From: Plumapathes pennacea | Taxonomy: Eukaryota; Cnidaria; Anthozoa; Antipatharia; Myriopathidae | DNA length: 64,000 bases | Assembly (NCBI GenBank): GCA_964036295.1 | Contig: OZ038471.1 | Coordinates: 11,426,184 to 11,490,183, forward strand | Direction: 5' to 3' | Part shown: positions 36,051 through 49,156 of the stretch, one piece after another | Layout of the letters: each line of letters starts with the position of its first letter | Numbering within the stretch: position 1 is the stretch's first letter | Notes under the pieces: model-generated | What the model was told of the DNA's origin: nothing | The model's input: the letters and a program-made list of their open reading frames with translations, nothing else | Database searches by the model: none | Position numbers and translations under genes: made by a program

Positions 36051-36373
36051 CTACTCCTGGTAAAACACCTCGTACTCGTCACATTTGAATCTGAAAGAAC
36101 CAGAGAGCAGTTTTCTGGCCTCAGGACTTCTATAGGTGTATCCGTTTGGTGGTTTGTAAGTGTAGCCGAGATTTGAGTAGGAGCGAGTGTTGACGTTACA
36201 GCGATCAGCAATGGAGAGATCAGCACCACGAACAAAGAAACCAGCACCCCAACCAAAGTATGGTCCCCTGCTGTACATGGCCCATTTCCGGTTTCTGTAG
36301 GTGAACATCTTGAACTGCTCATTCAAATGGTTTTTTAGCGAAAACAAAAATGCCTTGTCGCTGTAGATATACC
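36051..36373 (-). CDS. TLDc-domain protein, terminal exon (host)
   Basis: After an acceptor (atcacatacag) the exon encodes YIYSDKAFLFSLKNHLNEQF, WAMYSRGPYFGWGAGFFVRG, RSYSNLGYTYKPPNGYTYRS and SFRFKCDEYEVFYQE, ending in TAG at 36051. This is the C-terminal half of a TLDc domain, with the S-D-K-A-F-L-F-S-L and final E-V-F-Y-Q patterns of that fold. TLDc proteins are linked to oxidative-stress protection and V-ATPase regulation; many cnidarian members are uncharacterised. The exon begins with two bases that complete a codon of the exon ending at 39221. Confidence 0.8.
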
Positions 36374-39220
36374 CTGTATGTGATGAGAATAAGTACCAGT
36401 CAAGACAAAAAAAAAAAAACTCACCGGATACTGACACTGTTCACACTAATACGACTCAGCCGACATGAAAACATCACAAAACATGAGACAACACCAACAC
36501 CAACACCTCTAGTGAACTATAACCATTACCTTAGCAATACTATATTAGACCTGCTGAATAAACCCATGCGTTAGACTCCAGGTAGCTTTCTGTTCTCAAG
36601 CGTCTTTTAGAACCTGAGGGGGTGGGGGTGGGGTGCCTATGCAGTGTGGGTGAAGCATCGAGGGAGGAAAATGAACTAAGCTGACACCCGCGGTTTGGAA
36701 TTTTTTTACATCTGATAAATGTACGATCATTTTAATACAATGTTTCGTTGCTGGTGGAGTATGAACAAAAAGTACCTGCAGGGGTGAGGAAGGGATAGAA
36801 TGTACGCGAAGAAAGCAGGGAGGAGGTGGCTGTGCACGAGGTTTGTGCGATTCTACGGCACAAAGGGCTAGGTATCCACATGTGTTTGAAAAAGTTTGTC
36901 ATAGTCGATGTTTCATTATTAGAAACAAATTTGAGTGCTCGTTCAATTAACATTTCAATTTTTTTTTTCTTTTTTTTTTACAATCTTGATGCGACAGTGT
37001 TGCCATACTTCAGACAAATCGGTAATAGCACTGACTTGGTAGATCTGAATCCGTAATGAAGCCCCACACGAGGTCGTAGGTTCAATACCCACGCCCGGCA
37101 GTAGTTAGAAGGTTTGGGAAGGCAACTCAACAGTCTTTCCCTTCTGAACCTGTCTTCTTTCTGCAGGTATTCCACCGGTCGAACATTTTAACACAAGCCT
37201 CTTGCTCGGGAGAATAGGCAATCACTCCCTACGCTTCGACATTAAATAAAAATGTTTGTTTTATTTTTGTATTTTTAACAGATGAAACGAGGGAAGGCTC
37301 TGTACAGTTTACATTTGAGCTAGTCGGGATACTATCTTCCACACATGACGCCCAGTTGTTTGCTGATTTCTAACAGATCTCAGTGTTTATATGTTCGTTG
37401 AACTTGAATTTGTTTATATGCACGGCATCAACTAATAGAAACTAACAGCTTTAGCACGTGATACCGAGAGTTTGTTAGCAGGGCCAATGCTCCTTTGTTC
37501 TTAAAAACAGAGTGCTCTTTCATTTGTCATGGTTTATACAAATAACATGTCGGCCAAACATGGAAAAGAACTTTTGCTTGCAAACAGAACAAATAGAAAA
37601 AATAACTCAATTAGAACGTTTTTCAACTTCCGGCTGCTGGTACGTGTACTGACAAACGATGACTTTAGAAAGTCTCATTCATCAAACATAAAAAAAAAAA
37701 AATGACCAAGGTATATAAAAATCAACCTACGGACCAATCCAAAGCGACGGCACCAGACCCAGCTAACGAGCAAATTCTTTCATTACACGAGTATCACATT
37801 ATAAAATAGTTGGACGAATTCTCTAGACTCTGCCTTGAAGCTGGTTGTTGGGGCTCAGGCTGTTGGTTAGGAGCCAAGTCGCGACTGACTTGTATTCTGA
37901 ATTCAACACCACATTGGCCGACTCGATGTCCATACCCGCGCTGTACAGTCGGTTGTAATCAGCACAGTTTGATATACTGGCTTCCTTGACGAAACAGAAA
38001 AGATATTGAAAAACGGCTTGAACCCAGGAGCGAGATTAGTTGAGGCTGGTTGTCCCGGTGTTTAGGTTTGCCAAAGATAAACCTCACGACAGATAGGTAA
38101 CGGTATACAGAATACCTTGTACTGACTGCGAAGCATCGGTGAAACTAACAGAAACCTGAACACGAGACTTACTGAAAACAAACAAGCTACCAGAATCGGC
38201 GCCATCAGAAATCACATTTCTGAACACCATCAACACACTGAGCAAGACGTTAACTGGGACTCTGCTGAATGCATCAGTCACAGCACTAGAACTACTACCA
38301 ACGAATTACACTGGAAAACTGGTACACAAACTTAGGTCGGAAACCTCTTAACAGATGCCAACACATCATCTGCACCTTACAAACGACTGATAGATGACGC
38401 CAAAAGCAACCGAACGAACAATAGATACATCGAGTGGACAACAGAACAACAACCGACCAATAACAGAACACAACCGAGTCACGACGACCAAACATAGACG
38501 AGATAGCGGACCAAATACATCAACCAGCGGAGACATAAATACCGCCATCTGACGAAACCTCTTTACTTGACTCTGAAGATGACTTTCGCTCAGGGAGTCG
38601 AAACGTCAGTCACCAACAACAGTCTTCCTGGAGCCTATTCTAACCCGGACAATCATAACCAACACAAAAAAAGATCGCTGATGAAAATATTGAAAAGCAC
38701 TGGTCCGACGACCTATCTTTGGGGAACTCTTTTGCAGCATGATGCCACTGAGACACCGTGTCCTGCACGTTCATACGTCGTTTTTGTACTTTTAGGTAAC
38801 TACTAAGCTGTTACTTCTACTAGAAATACGATAATCGCAGATACCCCTCGCGCTGCCATTGATTGGACTTCTACTTTGGTACTGCTCAACAAGAGCAGCC
38901 TTTGTTATGTAATGTGCTTCATGTTATCATCTTTATAGTAATTAAGGCATCGGAACTTTAAATTCTTGGTATCAGCTTTCATTGGTACCTTTTAGGGGTC
39001 AAAGTAATCTCGAGCCACACCCGCTTTAGTACCTCTTAGAAGTCAAAACAAAAATTCTCGACGAGCATCCCCGCATGTTTATGTGGGAGTTGCCGAGAGG
39101 TAACTACTCTCCTGTGTATTTTAGGTAGCTACAATGTGAGGAAAATTATTTCGTTTGCATTCTAAAAGAAACCCCAACCAAGGATTAGTCTAATTCAGTA
39201 ATAATCGGGGCCATACTCAC
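36374..39220. other. Intron of the TLDc gene
   Basis: It holds a dispersed repeat (38569-38664) and a possible tRNA-like box B (GGTTCAATACC, 37078-37088) but no further TLDc exon. Confidence 0.45.
38569..38664 (+). repeat. Dispersed repeat (TCTGAAGATGACTT... family)
   Basis: It contains GACTCTGAAGATGACTTTCG, CGAAACGTCAGTCACCAACA and a GGACAATCATAACCAAC end. The same family forms a large palindrome at 61345-61536. Confidence 0.7.
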
Positions 39221-39487
39221 TCCACCATTCGTCACTCGGCGCATCCCAGCTCTTGTCAGCGTAGCCACCAAATACGTAGACTCCAACTCGGACCAACGTA
39301 ACTGTCGCACCTTTCCTGTCGCAAGAAGTGTGGAAAGCTGCAGATCTGTAGTTATGCTCAGAAGCCCTGAAACACAACTTCCACTGCTTACCACTCACTT
39401 GCACAGGTTCCAGGTATTCGTTCAGCTTTTGTTCGTAATCAGGGTGACCGCTGAGGATTACCGAGTCAGACCGACTGAAGTAATATT
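39221..39487 (-). CDS. TLDc-domain protein, upstream exon (host)
   Basis: A 267-base exon with acceptor ttatttcacag and donor GGTGGA/gtgagt. It encodes SRSDSVILSGHPDYEQKLNE, QWKLCFRASEHNYRSAAFHT and TLVRVGVYVFGGYADKSWD. This is the N-terminal half of a TLDc domain, with the S-x-I-L, W-x-L-x-x-R-A-S and F-G-G-Y-x-D-x-S-W patterns. Its phase joins exactly to the exon at 36051-36373, completing the domain. Exons further upstream (beyond 39.5 kb) were not identified. Confidence 0.8.
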
Positions 39488-42438
39488 CTGTGAAATAAAA
39501 AAGTAAATTCCGATATAAATACGAATTTTTGCCATACAGTGAAAGAGGAAATGCGGTTCTGACCCTCCCTGTTCTCCAATTGGAAAATTCTACCCTGTTA
39601 CACACTGCGTAAAACGGGGTAAAATGTATGAAGTACCCCACTCTTTGCTAGCAAATTGACAGTTAAATGCTGCCTAACCATTTATAAATTTTGTAAATGG
39701 TAGAGAGTATGTAAAAATAATTTACACATTATGTAAAGCATGTGTTGATTATGTGTAAATTACGTGTAAAATGTAGGCTTAGTCATATTTACATACTCTG
39801 TAAAAAGTTAGAATTTTCTAGGATCCTGCGGTTTTCATTTCCGCGCTTCGTATAGGATGGTACTAGATAAGGCATATTAAGACTGGTTTACACACGGGCG
39901 ATTTTTGGTGCAAATGGTACGATTTAAGTGGCAATTTTCGATGCAATTCCTAACCGCATTTGTGAAATATCTGCGATTTCGTGGCCATTTTTGTGGCGAT
40001 TTGTCGCCCAGAAATCGTCGTTGTTTAGAATCTGCTCAATTTAGATGTGATTTAGCCAGCAAAAGCTGTCTTAGCGTACCCCCAAGGGTTGCTTTGTTAA
40101 GGAAAACATGGCGGATGACTAAGGTCAATTCAAAAGAACCTTTCCCTGCAAGCTGAACTGCTCGCAGAGAATAATGGAAACAGATGAACCCGATGGAGTA
40201 ACAGTAGCGGCGCGAACGTTGATGTACCGCCGTGCAGTAGCACATCAACAATCCTCAGACTTCGTCCGAGTACAGTCGTGTTTCAACGCTTTCACAGTTA
40301 TTGTTGCATGCATCAAAACACTGTTTTGCTCAATTGAAATGGACGCGATTAAACAAAAATCATTTTAAAATAGAACGCACTTTAGACGTTTTTTCCCCTC
40401 CCGGTTATAAATCGCCCTGGTTATAAGCCCCCTCAAAAACCCTTGCTAAAATTGTATAGGCCCATGGCTCATAACCGGAATTCTATGATATTTGAGACGT
40501 CGATTTTTTCACGACTTCAAAAATTCGGGGGCTCAGCCGTTCTTCACGCCTGAACCACCCAAGAATTACGGCTTTGGAGTGACTGATCCAGACGCCGAAC
40601 TTTTCTTGAGCCGAATCTGGCCGATTCTAATGCAAAATTATAAGTAAATTATAAGTAGATTTCATTATTTGGTTTTACTGACCCAAATTCGAATTAACTT
40701 TGGCTCATACAAGATTGGCTCTTACACTCTTATATTTCAAGCCAGTTCGAAAAGAGACTCGAGCAGACAGAATTCACAATCTATACTAAATGTTTTGCTT
40801 TCGTCCTAAAGTCTCAATTAGTTTTATAACGAAACTAAGCACTTTTCCCGTGTTCCATGCAAGAAAACGAACTATATGGCGTTCGAGGCAGGATCGATCC
40901 GTGCACTATAAAATATGTAGATATACGTGACGTTTGAAATGAATCGCCTTCATTTTCAGTGTGAAAATTAAATGTCTTTAGTTTGTCAAAGTAAGATCAG
41001 TCGGACGGGCTAAGTTTGATTGACTGGACAAGTCTTCAGTGTCACGTTATCTGTTTTTTCAATAACGTGCAGTGTGATCCGCGAAAGAAAATGTTTTGCA
41101 AACTGAAGGTATTTGTTGGAAAGAATATACGGGGTCATTTTGCGTTACAAGTAAGTGATCTCTTGATTCTGGACTGCTAAGCTTACTTTATTCTGACAAA
41201 CTTGGCCCATCAGTATTGAATATAACAGTTCTTCCTTCTCGGGACTAGCGCTGTGTATGAATGTACAGGCAACAACAAGGAAAGATCGGAACAAAGATCA
41301 ACACCTGACTACTTCTGAATATACCGACCTAACGTTCATGTTAATCTCTTTTACCGAAACGCATGTGCTTGGACATTTCATATTAGATTAATCACAGAAC
41401 TCACGCAGTAAGAACTAAAACAAAAGTTGTCTCCTGTCTTACTTTTTATGCAAAACGCATAATGTTTGACCTGTCAACGTGCCCACACCCACTGAAGCAA
41501 GGAGAGGCACAAACGTAACGTTACTAACGATCACAACTGAGATGTCACCAAACCTATTTGGAACAATTCTTGAACTTCCTTCAGAATTTTCCGCTAAAAA
41601 TTTGTTTTCGGAATAGTTTTGAGGTTCCGCTCCTTTGGGAAACAATGCGGTCTCAGAACTGCAGTCAAAAGACTGGACGAAGGACGATGTCTCAAACTAA
41701 TTTAAATGTCATCGTTTGCAGACGGGAACTTTTAAAAACGGCAATACTTCAAGGCTTGAGAACAAGACAAATTAATGAGACTAATGCAAGAGAAAAGCTA
41801 TCGTGTGAACAATTTGAATCAAAAGTTTTGTAGCGACAAGGAAGAGATGGGAAAGAAAGAAATCTGACGCAAGTGTGACCGCGGATTAATGCTTCTCTTT
41901 GCTGAGTCGACTGCAGGGAGGAGACTTCCTCAGGCCGCGAAATAATGCTGATATTTTCCTTTCTGCAATTCCTCCGGTCTTTCCCTCCATCCCACATGCA
42001 CACCAGTGCCAGTCTTTATCCCAGTCTTTTTTCCAGATTTTGTCCTGTATATAAGAATGACTACACCCTGCGGTCACATCAGGTCTAGAAATATTGTTGA
42101 AGCAGCGTCAGCAATAAGGCAGATTCTGTCAGCTATACATGAGTCCTCACACTTGCGTTGACCTCGTGCATAGTGCCAGTTGTATGTAATTGCATCACTA
42201 GCTCTAATTGTTCACATGCGTGTTTGGCATTCGACAAGATACTTTTTAGTAGCAAATTCAACTACTTTGTTTGTAAAGGGCGCAAAATACAACACTAATC
42301 AAAGAGTGGTGTGCGTTCGATCTGAATAGCAGCGTCAATGGTAAATGAGGATGATCTGTCCTCCCTTTCAGAGGAAAAAAATATTTGAGATTGTTGAGGA
42401 TGCATTTTAGTCGAAGAAATACAGTCTACTGAGAGACT
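39488..42438. other. No gene recognised
   Basis: Host DNA containing a TTTACAC-rich segment (39690-39810) and a TAAGCCCC-type dispersed piece near 40410. Open frames are short and have no domain. Confidence 0.3.
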
Positions 42439-44622
42439 ATGAAGTCCAGTCCAAACTATGAAGCTAAATATAAATCCTACAAAAACAAATTGAATCATTT
42501 AATTAGAATAGCTAAAAAACAATATTATGATATGAAACTTGAAACTTCAAAGAGTGATCTTAAAGCTACATGGAAAACCCTTAATGAGGTCATAAATAAG
42601 CGAAAACCCAGATCTAAATATCCATCTTCATTTAAAAGTAACGGTGATAACTTATCTGACCCAGCCATGATCGCAAACCGTTTTTGCGAATACTTTACAA
42701 ACATCGGCCCCAATCTTACAGCAAAAATAGCCCCAACTGAGTCATCCTATCGAGACTATTTATTTAGACCTAATCCGGAATCTCTTCTGGTGTTTAGAGA
42801 AGCATCCAACAATGAACTATAAGATATTATCTCAACGTTCGGTCTCGGTAAATCTCCTGGATTTGACAACATATCCATGAAAGTTATCAGCTCCACTATT
42901 GACCAAGTCATAGAACCTCTAACAGATCTAATTAACTTGTCTTTAAATACTGGAAAGTTCCCAGATAGGCTTAAAATAGCCAAGGTAATCCCAATCTTCA
43001 AAGCCGACGACCCTGAGCAATTTAATAATTATAGACCAATCTCGATCCTTCCGGCTTTTTCAAAACTTTTTGAGAAAGTCGTATACAATCGCATTTATGA
43101 ATTCTTGATTAAACATGACATATTGTATAAAGCAATTTGGCTTCCGCAGAAACCATTCCATCTCGCTAGCTTTAGTTCAGTTATTAAACAATATTGCCTC
43201 ATCTGTAGACAACAACGAAATCTCTGTAGGAATCTTCCTTGACATGTCAAAAGCCTTCGACACCTTTAATCATCAAATACTGCTTGATAAACTTCAAAAC
43301 TATGGTATTCGTGGCACTGCCCACAAATGGATCGTAAGCTATCTGACTGAGAGAAAACATTTTGTACAGTTCGGCTCAAGTAGCTCTTTTTATAAAACAA
43401 TTAGTTGTGATGTGCCCCAAGGATCAATCCTAGGGTCTTTACTTTTTATTATCTACATAAATGATCTACCTAATGCATCTAAGATGACACATTTCCTTCT
43501 TTTTGCTGACGACACAAACATTTTTTATTCACATAAAAACCTTAATCATTTAATATCTGTATTAAATGACGAACTTGCGCATGTTGTGAATTGGCTGAGG
43601 GCCAATAAATTATCGTTAAATGTCGGGAAAACTAACTATATGATCTTCGTCCTAAACAAAAGAAACTGGGACCACATATTCCATTAGTTATAGACAACAA
43701 AGTTATAAAACAAGTCGAAGTCACAAAGTTTCTTGGAGTTTTTATTGATGAACATCTCACATGGAAGCCCCACATTAGCTTTGTCACTAAAAAATGTCTA
43801 AATCAATTGGCATCATAAGTAAATCTCGTTTTTTCCTGTCTTCAAAAATTATGCTGTCCTTTTATTATACCCTAGTGTACCCATACCTTAATTATTGCAA
43901 TATTGCATGGTCTTCGACTTATCCCTCTAATTTAAATAGACTTTATCTTTTACAGAAACGCATCGTCCGAATAATTACCACAACTGATTATCGCGCCCAC
44001 ACAGCACCCTTATTTAGGGAGCTAAAGATTCTTGATGTTTTCAGTGTAAATTCGTTTCTAATAGCAAGCTTTATGTACTCGTACCACAATCAACTTCTAC
44101 CTGACAATTTTCACAGCCTTTTTTCAACTAACCGAGACATTCATAACTACAACACAAGACATGCCATTGACTATAGATCACACCACTGCAAAACTAACAT
44201 TAAACAATTCACCATCCTTCATCAAGGACCAAAAATATGGAATTCCCTACCTCGCAAATTGTTAACCTTGCCCAGTATTTCTATGTTCAAAAAATCCCTA
44301 AAACAATATCTTACTGAAAACCGATAGGTAAATTAGCCCACTATAGTTGCTTCGTTCTTCTATAAAATTCCGTTTATTTATCTCTCTGGAGGAAGCCTAA
44401 TCTCCATAAGCTTTTATAGTTTCTATTAGGCTTCCTCGCCACTAGCGTATTTTAAGTAAAAGTTAGCTTAAAAACATGATGTAAATATTCTTTTGTAAAT
44501 ATTGTTTTGTACTTGTATTCGGTCCATCCTACACCACACTGCTTTGTAAATAATGTTCTATAGATATTCATCTGTAATTTGTGGTAAATAAAAATGAGAG
44601 AAAAAAAAAAAAAAAAAAAAAA
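42439..44622 (+). mobile_element. 5'-truncated LINE (jockey/CR1-like reverse transcriptase) with poly-A tail
   Basis: Plus-strand frames give the linker and reverse transcriptase of a non-LTR element: GKSPGFDNIS, FNNYRPISILPAFSKLFEKV, VGIFLDMSKAFDTFNHQILL, VPQGSILGSLLFIIYINDLP, the catalytic FADDTNIF, and a C-terminal NTRHAIDYRS ... PKIWNSLPRKL. There is a stop after 42820 and frame changes near 43140 and 43690-43790, so it is inactive. The endonuclease and ORF1 are absent. The 3' end has AATAAA-like sequence followed by A22 (44601-44622). Confidence 0.85.
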
Positions 44623-44792
44623 GACTCTCAGTCACCAATGTGCGCTTTGACTGGGTCGAAATTGAACCAACAGAATCCTGATGACTGATACGCGTTGTTT
44701 TACAGATCTTTGTTATTTCTCTAAAATTTGCTTATGTACTCACTCAAGACAGTAAAAACTGTAGTCTTGTCGGTTTCGGTTACTTTGCTGTC

Positions 44793-45092
44793 TCATTTTA
44801 AGCTTTTTATCAGATGTTCGAAGGTTGCGGGTGCATTTGCGAGTCCAAACGGCATTATTTTGAACTGGTGGAGTCCCGATCCGGCGGTGAATGATGTTTT
44901 CGCTTTATCTTGCTCCTCCATCTCTACCTGCCAGTGTCCGCTCTTCAGGTCAAATGTCGAAAACCACTCCGATCTAGCGAGAGCGGCCAGGGAATCGTCT
45001 ATCCCTGGTAGTGGATAGGAGTCCTTGGTTGTGATGTCGTTCAGCCTTCGGTAATCAACACAGAAGCGGGGGGATCCATTTTTCGTTTTCAC
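44793..45092 (-). pseudogene. Ty3-like reverse transcriptase fragment
   Basis: It reads SPRFCVDYRRLNDITTKDSY, PLPGIDDSL, STFDLKSGHWQVEMEEQDKA and FKIMPFGLANAPATFE, the palm and fingers of Ty3/gypsy reverse transcriptases. The catalytic YxDD part is missing beyond 44793, close to the 3' end of the neighbouring LINE. Confidence 0.8.
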
Positions 45093-46018
45093 CAGAACTA
45101 TATGGGGGAAATCCAGGGACTAGACGACTGCTCAATAACGTTTTTTTTCCTGCATCTTCTGTACCTAAGCCTCTGCTTCCTTCCTCTGGTGTATCGGTAT
45201 CCGTCTAGCTGGCTGTCAATTGGCTTTGCACCTCCAGTGTCTATCTGGTGTTTAACAATGCAGGTTTTTCAAGCCGTTGTCCGAGGCGGAGAACACAAAT
45301 CAAAAAATTCTTTTAAAAGGGTTGCGACCTCTTCTTCTGACCAGCGTTATAGTGAAGAGAGCTCCAGTTCAGCAAGCCTTTGAGGAAGTCGGGCACTTCT
45401 GTACCACTGTCCGCTGACTTGTGTCCATCAGACACAGCGAGTGTTACCCTCTCATGTCCGGCATCTAATACTTCGGATACAGGCTCGCACCACGCCACCG
45501 TAGTAGCCTTGTGCGCGGTCCGGCGCGATGAAGTCGGATTCGACAACCACAATGATACTTTACTCTTCTCCATGTCGACTAGTGCTTTTGCTACTAGCAA
45601 GTGTTTTGTGGAACAAACTGTTCAGCAGCTTCCAGCATTCCGGGACCAGCCGCCCTACTCGGTCGTACGTACTTCCCAGACACGATCATCTCAGTTCCTG
45701 GTGGTATCACGACCGTTTCACACAGCCATCATTTTTATCATGACCGTTAAAAGTTGGTTGTGTGTATACGCCACACTTCGGGTAGAATTAGCTTATAGTT
45801 CCATTGATCATACGGCAGCTAACAACCTAGTCTGCGCATCAATTCCATTCCGAGGATCCTGTCCAGTTCAGTGTCTGCGACCCAGACCTTGTGAACCACC
45901 TCCGTGCGACCCAGCTGTAGATGTAAGTCTGCTTTATCCGTCAAGGGAAGCGAACTCCCGTCAGCTAATAGCATTATTGGTACAACCTCCTCCAAATCAG
46001 GGCGTACCAATTTCGAAA

Positions 46019-46439
46019 TCATCTGGTACTGATCTCCGGCGTTATGATCGTAATATTTGATCCCGTGTCTACTTGGAAGTTCGTCTGCACACCGCCAATA
46101 GCTTCTTTAACAAATAGTCCGCTTTCTGTCGTGGTGTTTACTCGTAAGAGGGTCTGCTGGGGCCTGATTAGTTTTGGTCTTGCCGGCCTCTGGCCCTCGA
46201 ATCCGGCTGTCGCCCGTTTTCCTGTGATCCTGTTCGACTGTCTCCTGGCAATTTCTCTGCAGATGCCCATATTTTCCACATGTACAACATCGTGCGGTAG
46301 AGCTCTGGCGTCTGGGCGGACGTCTTGGCTGATGTAGGGAGGCCACTAGAGTCTGGAATAGCTTTTGAATAGAATTTGCCATTGTGCCTAACTTCTGGTC
46401 CAGCGGAGTTTGTGCGGGTTTCGTGGCGTTCTCACTCAC
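46019..46439 (-). pseudogene. Ty3-like gag zinc knuckle and aspartic protease fragment
   Basis: A CCHC knuckle lies in one frame and the protease DTGS active site in an overlapping frame, so the region is frameshifted. Confidence 0.65.
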
Positions 46440-47340
46440 GGCACGTGCAGTCGTGGAATCCTGGGAGGCGGCAACTACGGCTCTTGACTTGGCCGCGTTG
46501 CAAGTTGGCCAGCTAAAATGCCTTCAGTTCTACAGCTATTTTCAGGGCTTCCTGTAGCAGTTTTGGTCTGGACTGCTGGATGCGCCACCAGACGTCTGCG
46601 TCTAGTAGGGCGTCGATGAAATGGTCTCTGGCCAGTGTTTCCCGCGTAATTTCATTTGCCTCCAGGTTGGCTTGACGAGTCAGCCTCCTCGACGCCTGCA
46701 CAAGCTCTGGTAGTGACTGTTCTTCCGAGTTAAAGTTTTTAGCAAAAGCTCTTCCGCAACATGTGTTTGATACAGCTCCGTTTGGTGCCCAGCTCCTACC
46801 CAATAAGTCAGCGCAGTTACAAAGGAAGTGAAGTCCCACCTTCTGTGCTCATCAAGGTTCCCGAGGACGGCCTGAGCGTGACCCTTTAAACCCGCCGCCA
46901 GATAAACAACTTTGGTTCCGTCCTCCTATCCGTTCGGCTCAGGGATAAGGTCAAACTGGGCTTTATAGTCCTCCCAGGAGCTCACTCGAAACGTTTGGTT
47001 TGAGGGACTTTCCCAGCCGCTTTCTTTTATGAAAAGAAAGGTTGGCTCGGTTGCAATGGAGTAAGTGCCGGCTTCTTCACTGCTTCATCCATGGTTTGGA
47101 TCTGGTTCAGGCGGTCCGCCAGTTTGTCCTTGAAGTCGACATTCCAGTCGTGACATTTCGACTCTTCTCGAGTGACTTGAGATGGAAATGTCCGCTCACA
47201 ACGCCCGAGTTTCGTCTACGTGTTGCATCATTTGCTGCTCCGGTGCCCTCTGGAACTGGTCAGTTACTTGGTCTCTTCGAGTCGCTCAGTGAACCGGGCC
47301 TCTTGCGATCAACACATTGCCTGAATAGAGGCCATTGATT

Positions 47341-48629
47341 AAACTATCTGGTGCAAGCAGCTGCTAGTTGTGGCGGCCTGCGTAGTTTGGCCCTCCTGGG
47401 GAAGGGGAGGGGGGCAGGGGGAGGAATGAACGAGCGAACGTGCGCGGAGGTCGAGCTAGACAAAGGATGGAAGTCGTCCTGAGACTGTATTTGTGTGGAG
47501 TCTAGGTGATTCGACGTTTTTTTCGGGTGCAATCGCGTCAAAGGTGATTAAATCTTCGGAGGTTTCGATATGTCTGTTTACATTTCTCGTGTTTATACCG
47601 CTGCCACCAATGTAACGTTTATCCGAGTGTGAAATCGCAGTTGCACAAATCATCACCACACCACATCAAGTTAGAGAGTGAGTTCAACTGATTTATTATA
47701 TGGATTGAGCAACTACGATCGATAAAGCTGTCTCAGGTGGGAGGGTATTTCGGATACCGCGAACAACTTTTCTCCATATAGACGGGGTCTAAGTCTGTTT
47801 AAAAACGTCGTCTAGTGCGACACCACTTTTTACGAAAATTAGTTTTACTTTCATGTATGTTTTCATGCACAAACACATTAGGGAAGGTTTGCACTGGGCC
47901 CAGTTTTAAAACAGAAGCATCATTCTTAGAGCCTAGATACGTTGTGCTCTGTAGTGTCAAAACAGCAAAATTATGCATAAAAATGTATGTACAAAAGGAA
48001 CAAAACATGGCTTACCAAAATGCACCTTTCAAATCACTCCTTTCCAGCGCAAGAAATGTATGTTACATGAACTAGTAAGTAATTAATGAGAACTTGACTT
48101 CATGGATGAAGACATTGATAAATAATGCCGGTGATAAATAATGATAAATAATATGCCGGTGGCGAGCTCGTCTGACTCTGCCCATCTTTTGCATTATTTG
48201 TTATCGAGAAATGACCAGATGTGAAATTCACAGGACTGACTGCATTGAAATCATTTGAGAACTAATATAATCATTATCTTTGACAGCTCACGCGTCATAA
48301 ATAGCGCTAACGAAACTCATGTGTTAATCAAGTATGTTCCCACATGTCTGTATAGCCGTCTTTTAAACTAATTCACACATCATAGAAGCTCAATAATATT
48401 TCAGAACGAAGACTGATGTATCTCACTTGAAACGTTTGTTCTTATAGCAAGTTCTTCACTTTTTATGTTCTCTGAATTGTTTTGACTCGTTAAAATTTCA
48501 GTCAAGGTCTTGACCGATGCGACTGAACTGAAATCAAGACGAAATTTAGCGTCAATCTTTGCCGCTCTGTCGACGCTGCAACAATGTGGATTAAGGTGAT
48601 AATTATGCAACGATTGTGGTACATTTAAT
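47341..48629. other. No gene recognised
   Basis: Host DNA between the Ty3-like remnant and the palindromic repeats. No domain-bearing frame was seen. Confidence 0.3.
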
Positions 48630-48810
48630 AAATTTCCACTGGTTTGCCGTGGTGTGGACTCTTATTTACCACGATTTACGTCATCACATGGTCAAAATGT
48701 TGTGGACTCATGAGGCGCTTCGCCGAGTGAGTCCGCAACTAATTTTGACCATGTGATGACGTAAATCGTGGTAAATAAGAGTCCACACCACGGCAAACCA
48801 GTGGAAATTT
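48630..48810. repeat. Palindromic (fold-back) repeat, copy 1
   Basis: Both arms of about 75 bases begin AAATTTCCACTGGTTTGCCG and pair across an imperfect centre (GAGGCGCTTCGCC). It could form one long hairpin. Confidence 0.8.
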
Positions 48811-48816
48811 GTTTTT

Positions 48817-48962
48817 TACCACAACACACTAGTTTCTCGCTCTCTGATTGGTCGATTTAGCGTGGTAAATAAGAGTCCAGACAACGATGCTGACGCCAGT
48901 ATGTCACGTTTTGCAACGAAATACAACGAAAGTTTCCTGTATATTTCTAAATGTTGTGGTAA
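48817..48962. mobile_element. Short non-autonomous repeat sharing ends with the recombinase unit
   Basis: A 146-bp unit with ends TACCACAAC / GTTGTGGTA and interior CACTAGTTTCTCGCTCTCTG, ATTGGTCGATTTA and GCTGACGCCAG. The same sequences lie at the ends of the unit at 49157-50994 and at 52289-52450 in reverse orientation. Confidence 0.6.
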
Positions 48963-48968
48963 AAAACA

Positions 48969-49148
48969 AATTTCCACTGGTTTGCCGTGGTGTGGACTCT
49001 TATTTACCACGATTTACGTCATCACATGGTCAAAATTAGTTGCGGACTCACTCGGCGAAGCGCCTCGTGAGTCCACAACATTTTGACCATGTGATGACGT
49101 AAATCGTGGTAAATAAGAGTCCACACCACGGCAAACCAGTGGAAATTT
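48969..49148. repeat. Palindromic (fold-back) repeat, copy 2
   Basis: Same family as 48630-48810, with almost identical arms. Confidence 0.8.
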
Positions 49149-49156
49149 ATTAATTC

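Larger units (their letters stand above)
44793..47340 (-). mobile_element. Decayed Ty3/gypsy LTR retrotransposon
   Basis: On the minus strand from right to left: gag-like residues (46513-46839), a CCHC zinc knuckle CCTCGKYGHLQRNC (within 46107-46439), an aspartic protease with VDTGSNITII (within 46019-46279), a further protease-like piece ending RILGMELMRRLGC (45819-46022) and reverse transcriptase (44793-45092). Integrase and RNase H are missing and no LTRs were found. The order gag-protease-RT fits Ty3/gypsy. Frames are broken throughout. Confidence 0.75.

Noticed and set aside
37060-37100. tRNA-like box B (GGTTCAATACC)
   Set aside because: Only a box-B-like match is present, with no convincing box A, cloverleaf or CCA end. 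It may be a decayed tRNA-derived SINE but is not a tRNA gene.
41439-41833. Overlapping open frames on both strands as a host exon
   Set aside because: No splice-site context or domain was found and composition is ordinary.
45380-46060. 226-codon plus-strand open frame
   Set aside because: It lies opposite the Ty3-like protease and pol region on the minus strand and has no recognisable domain. It is an antisense shadow of the retroelement.
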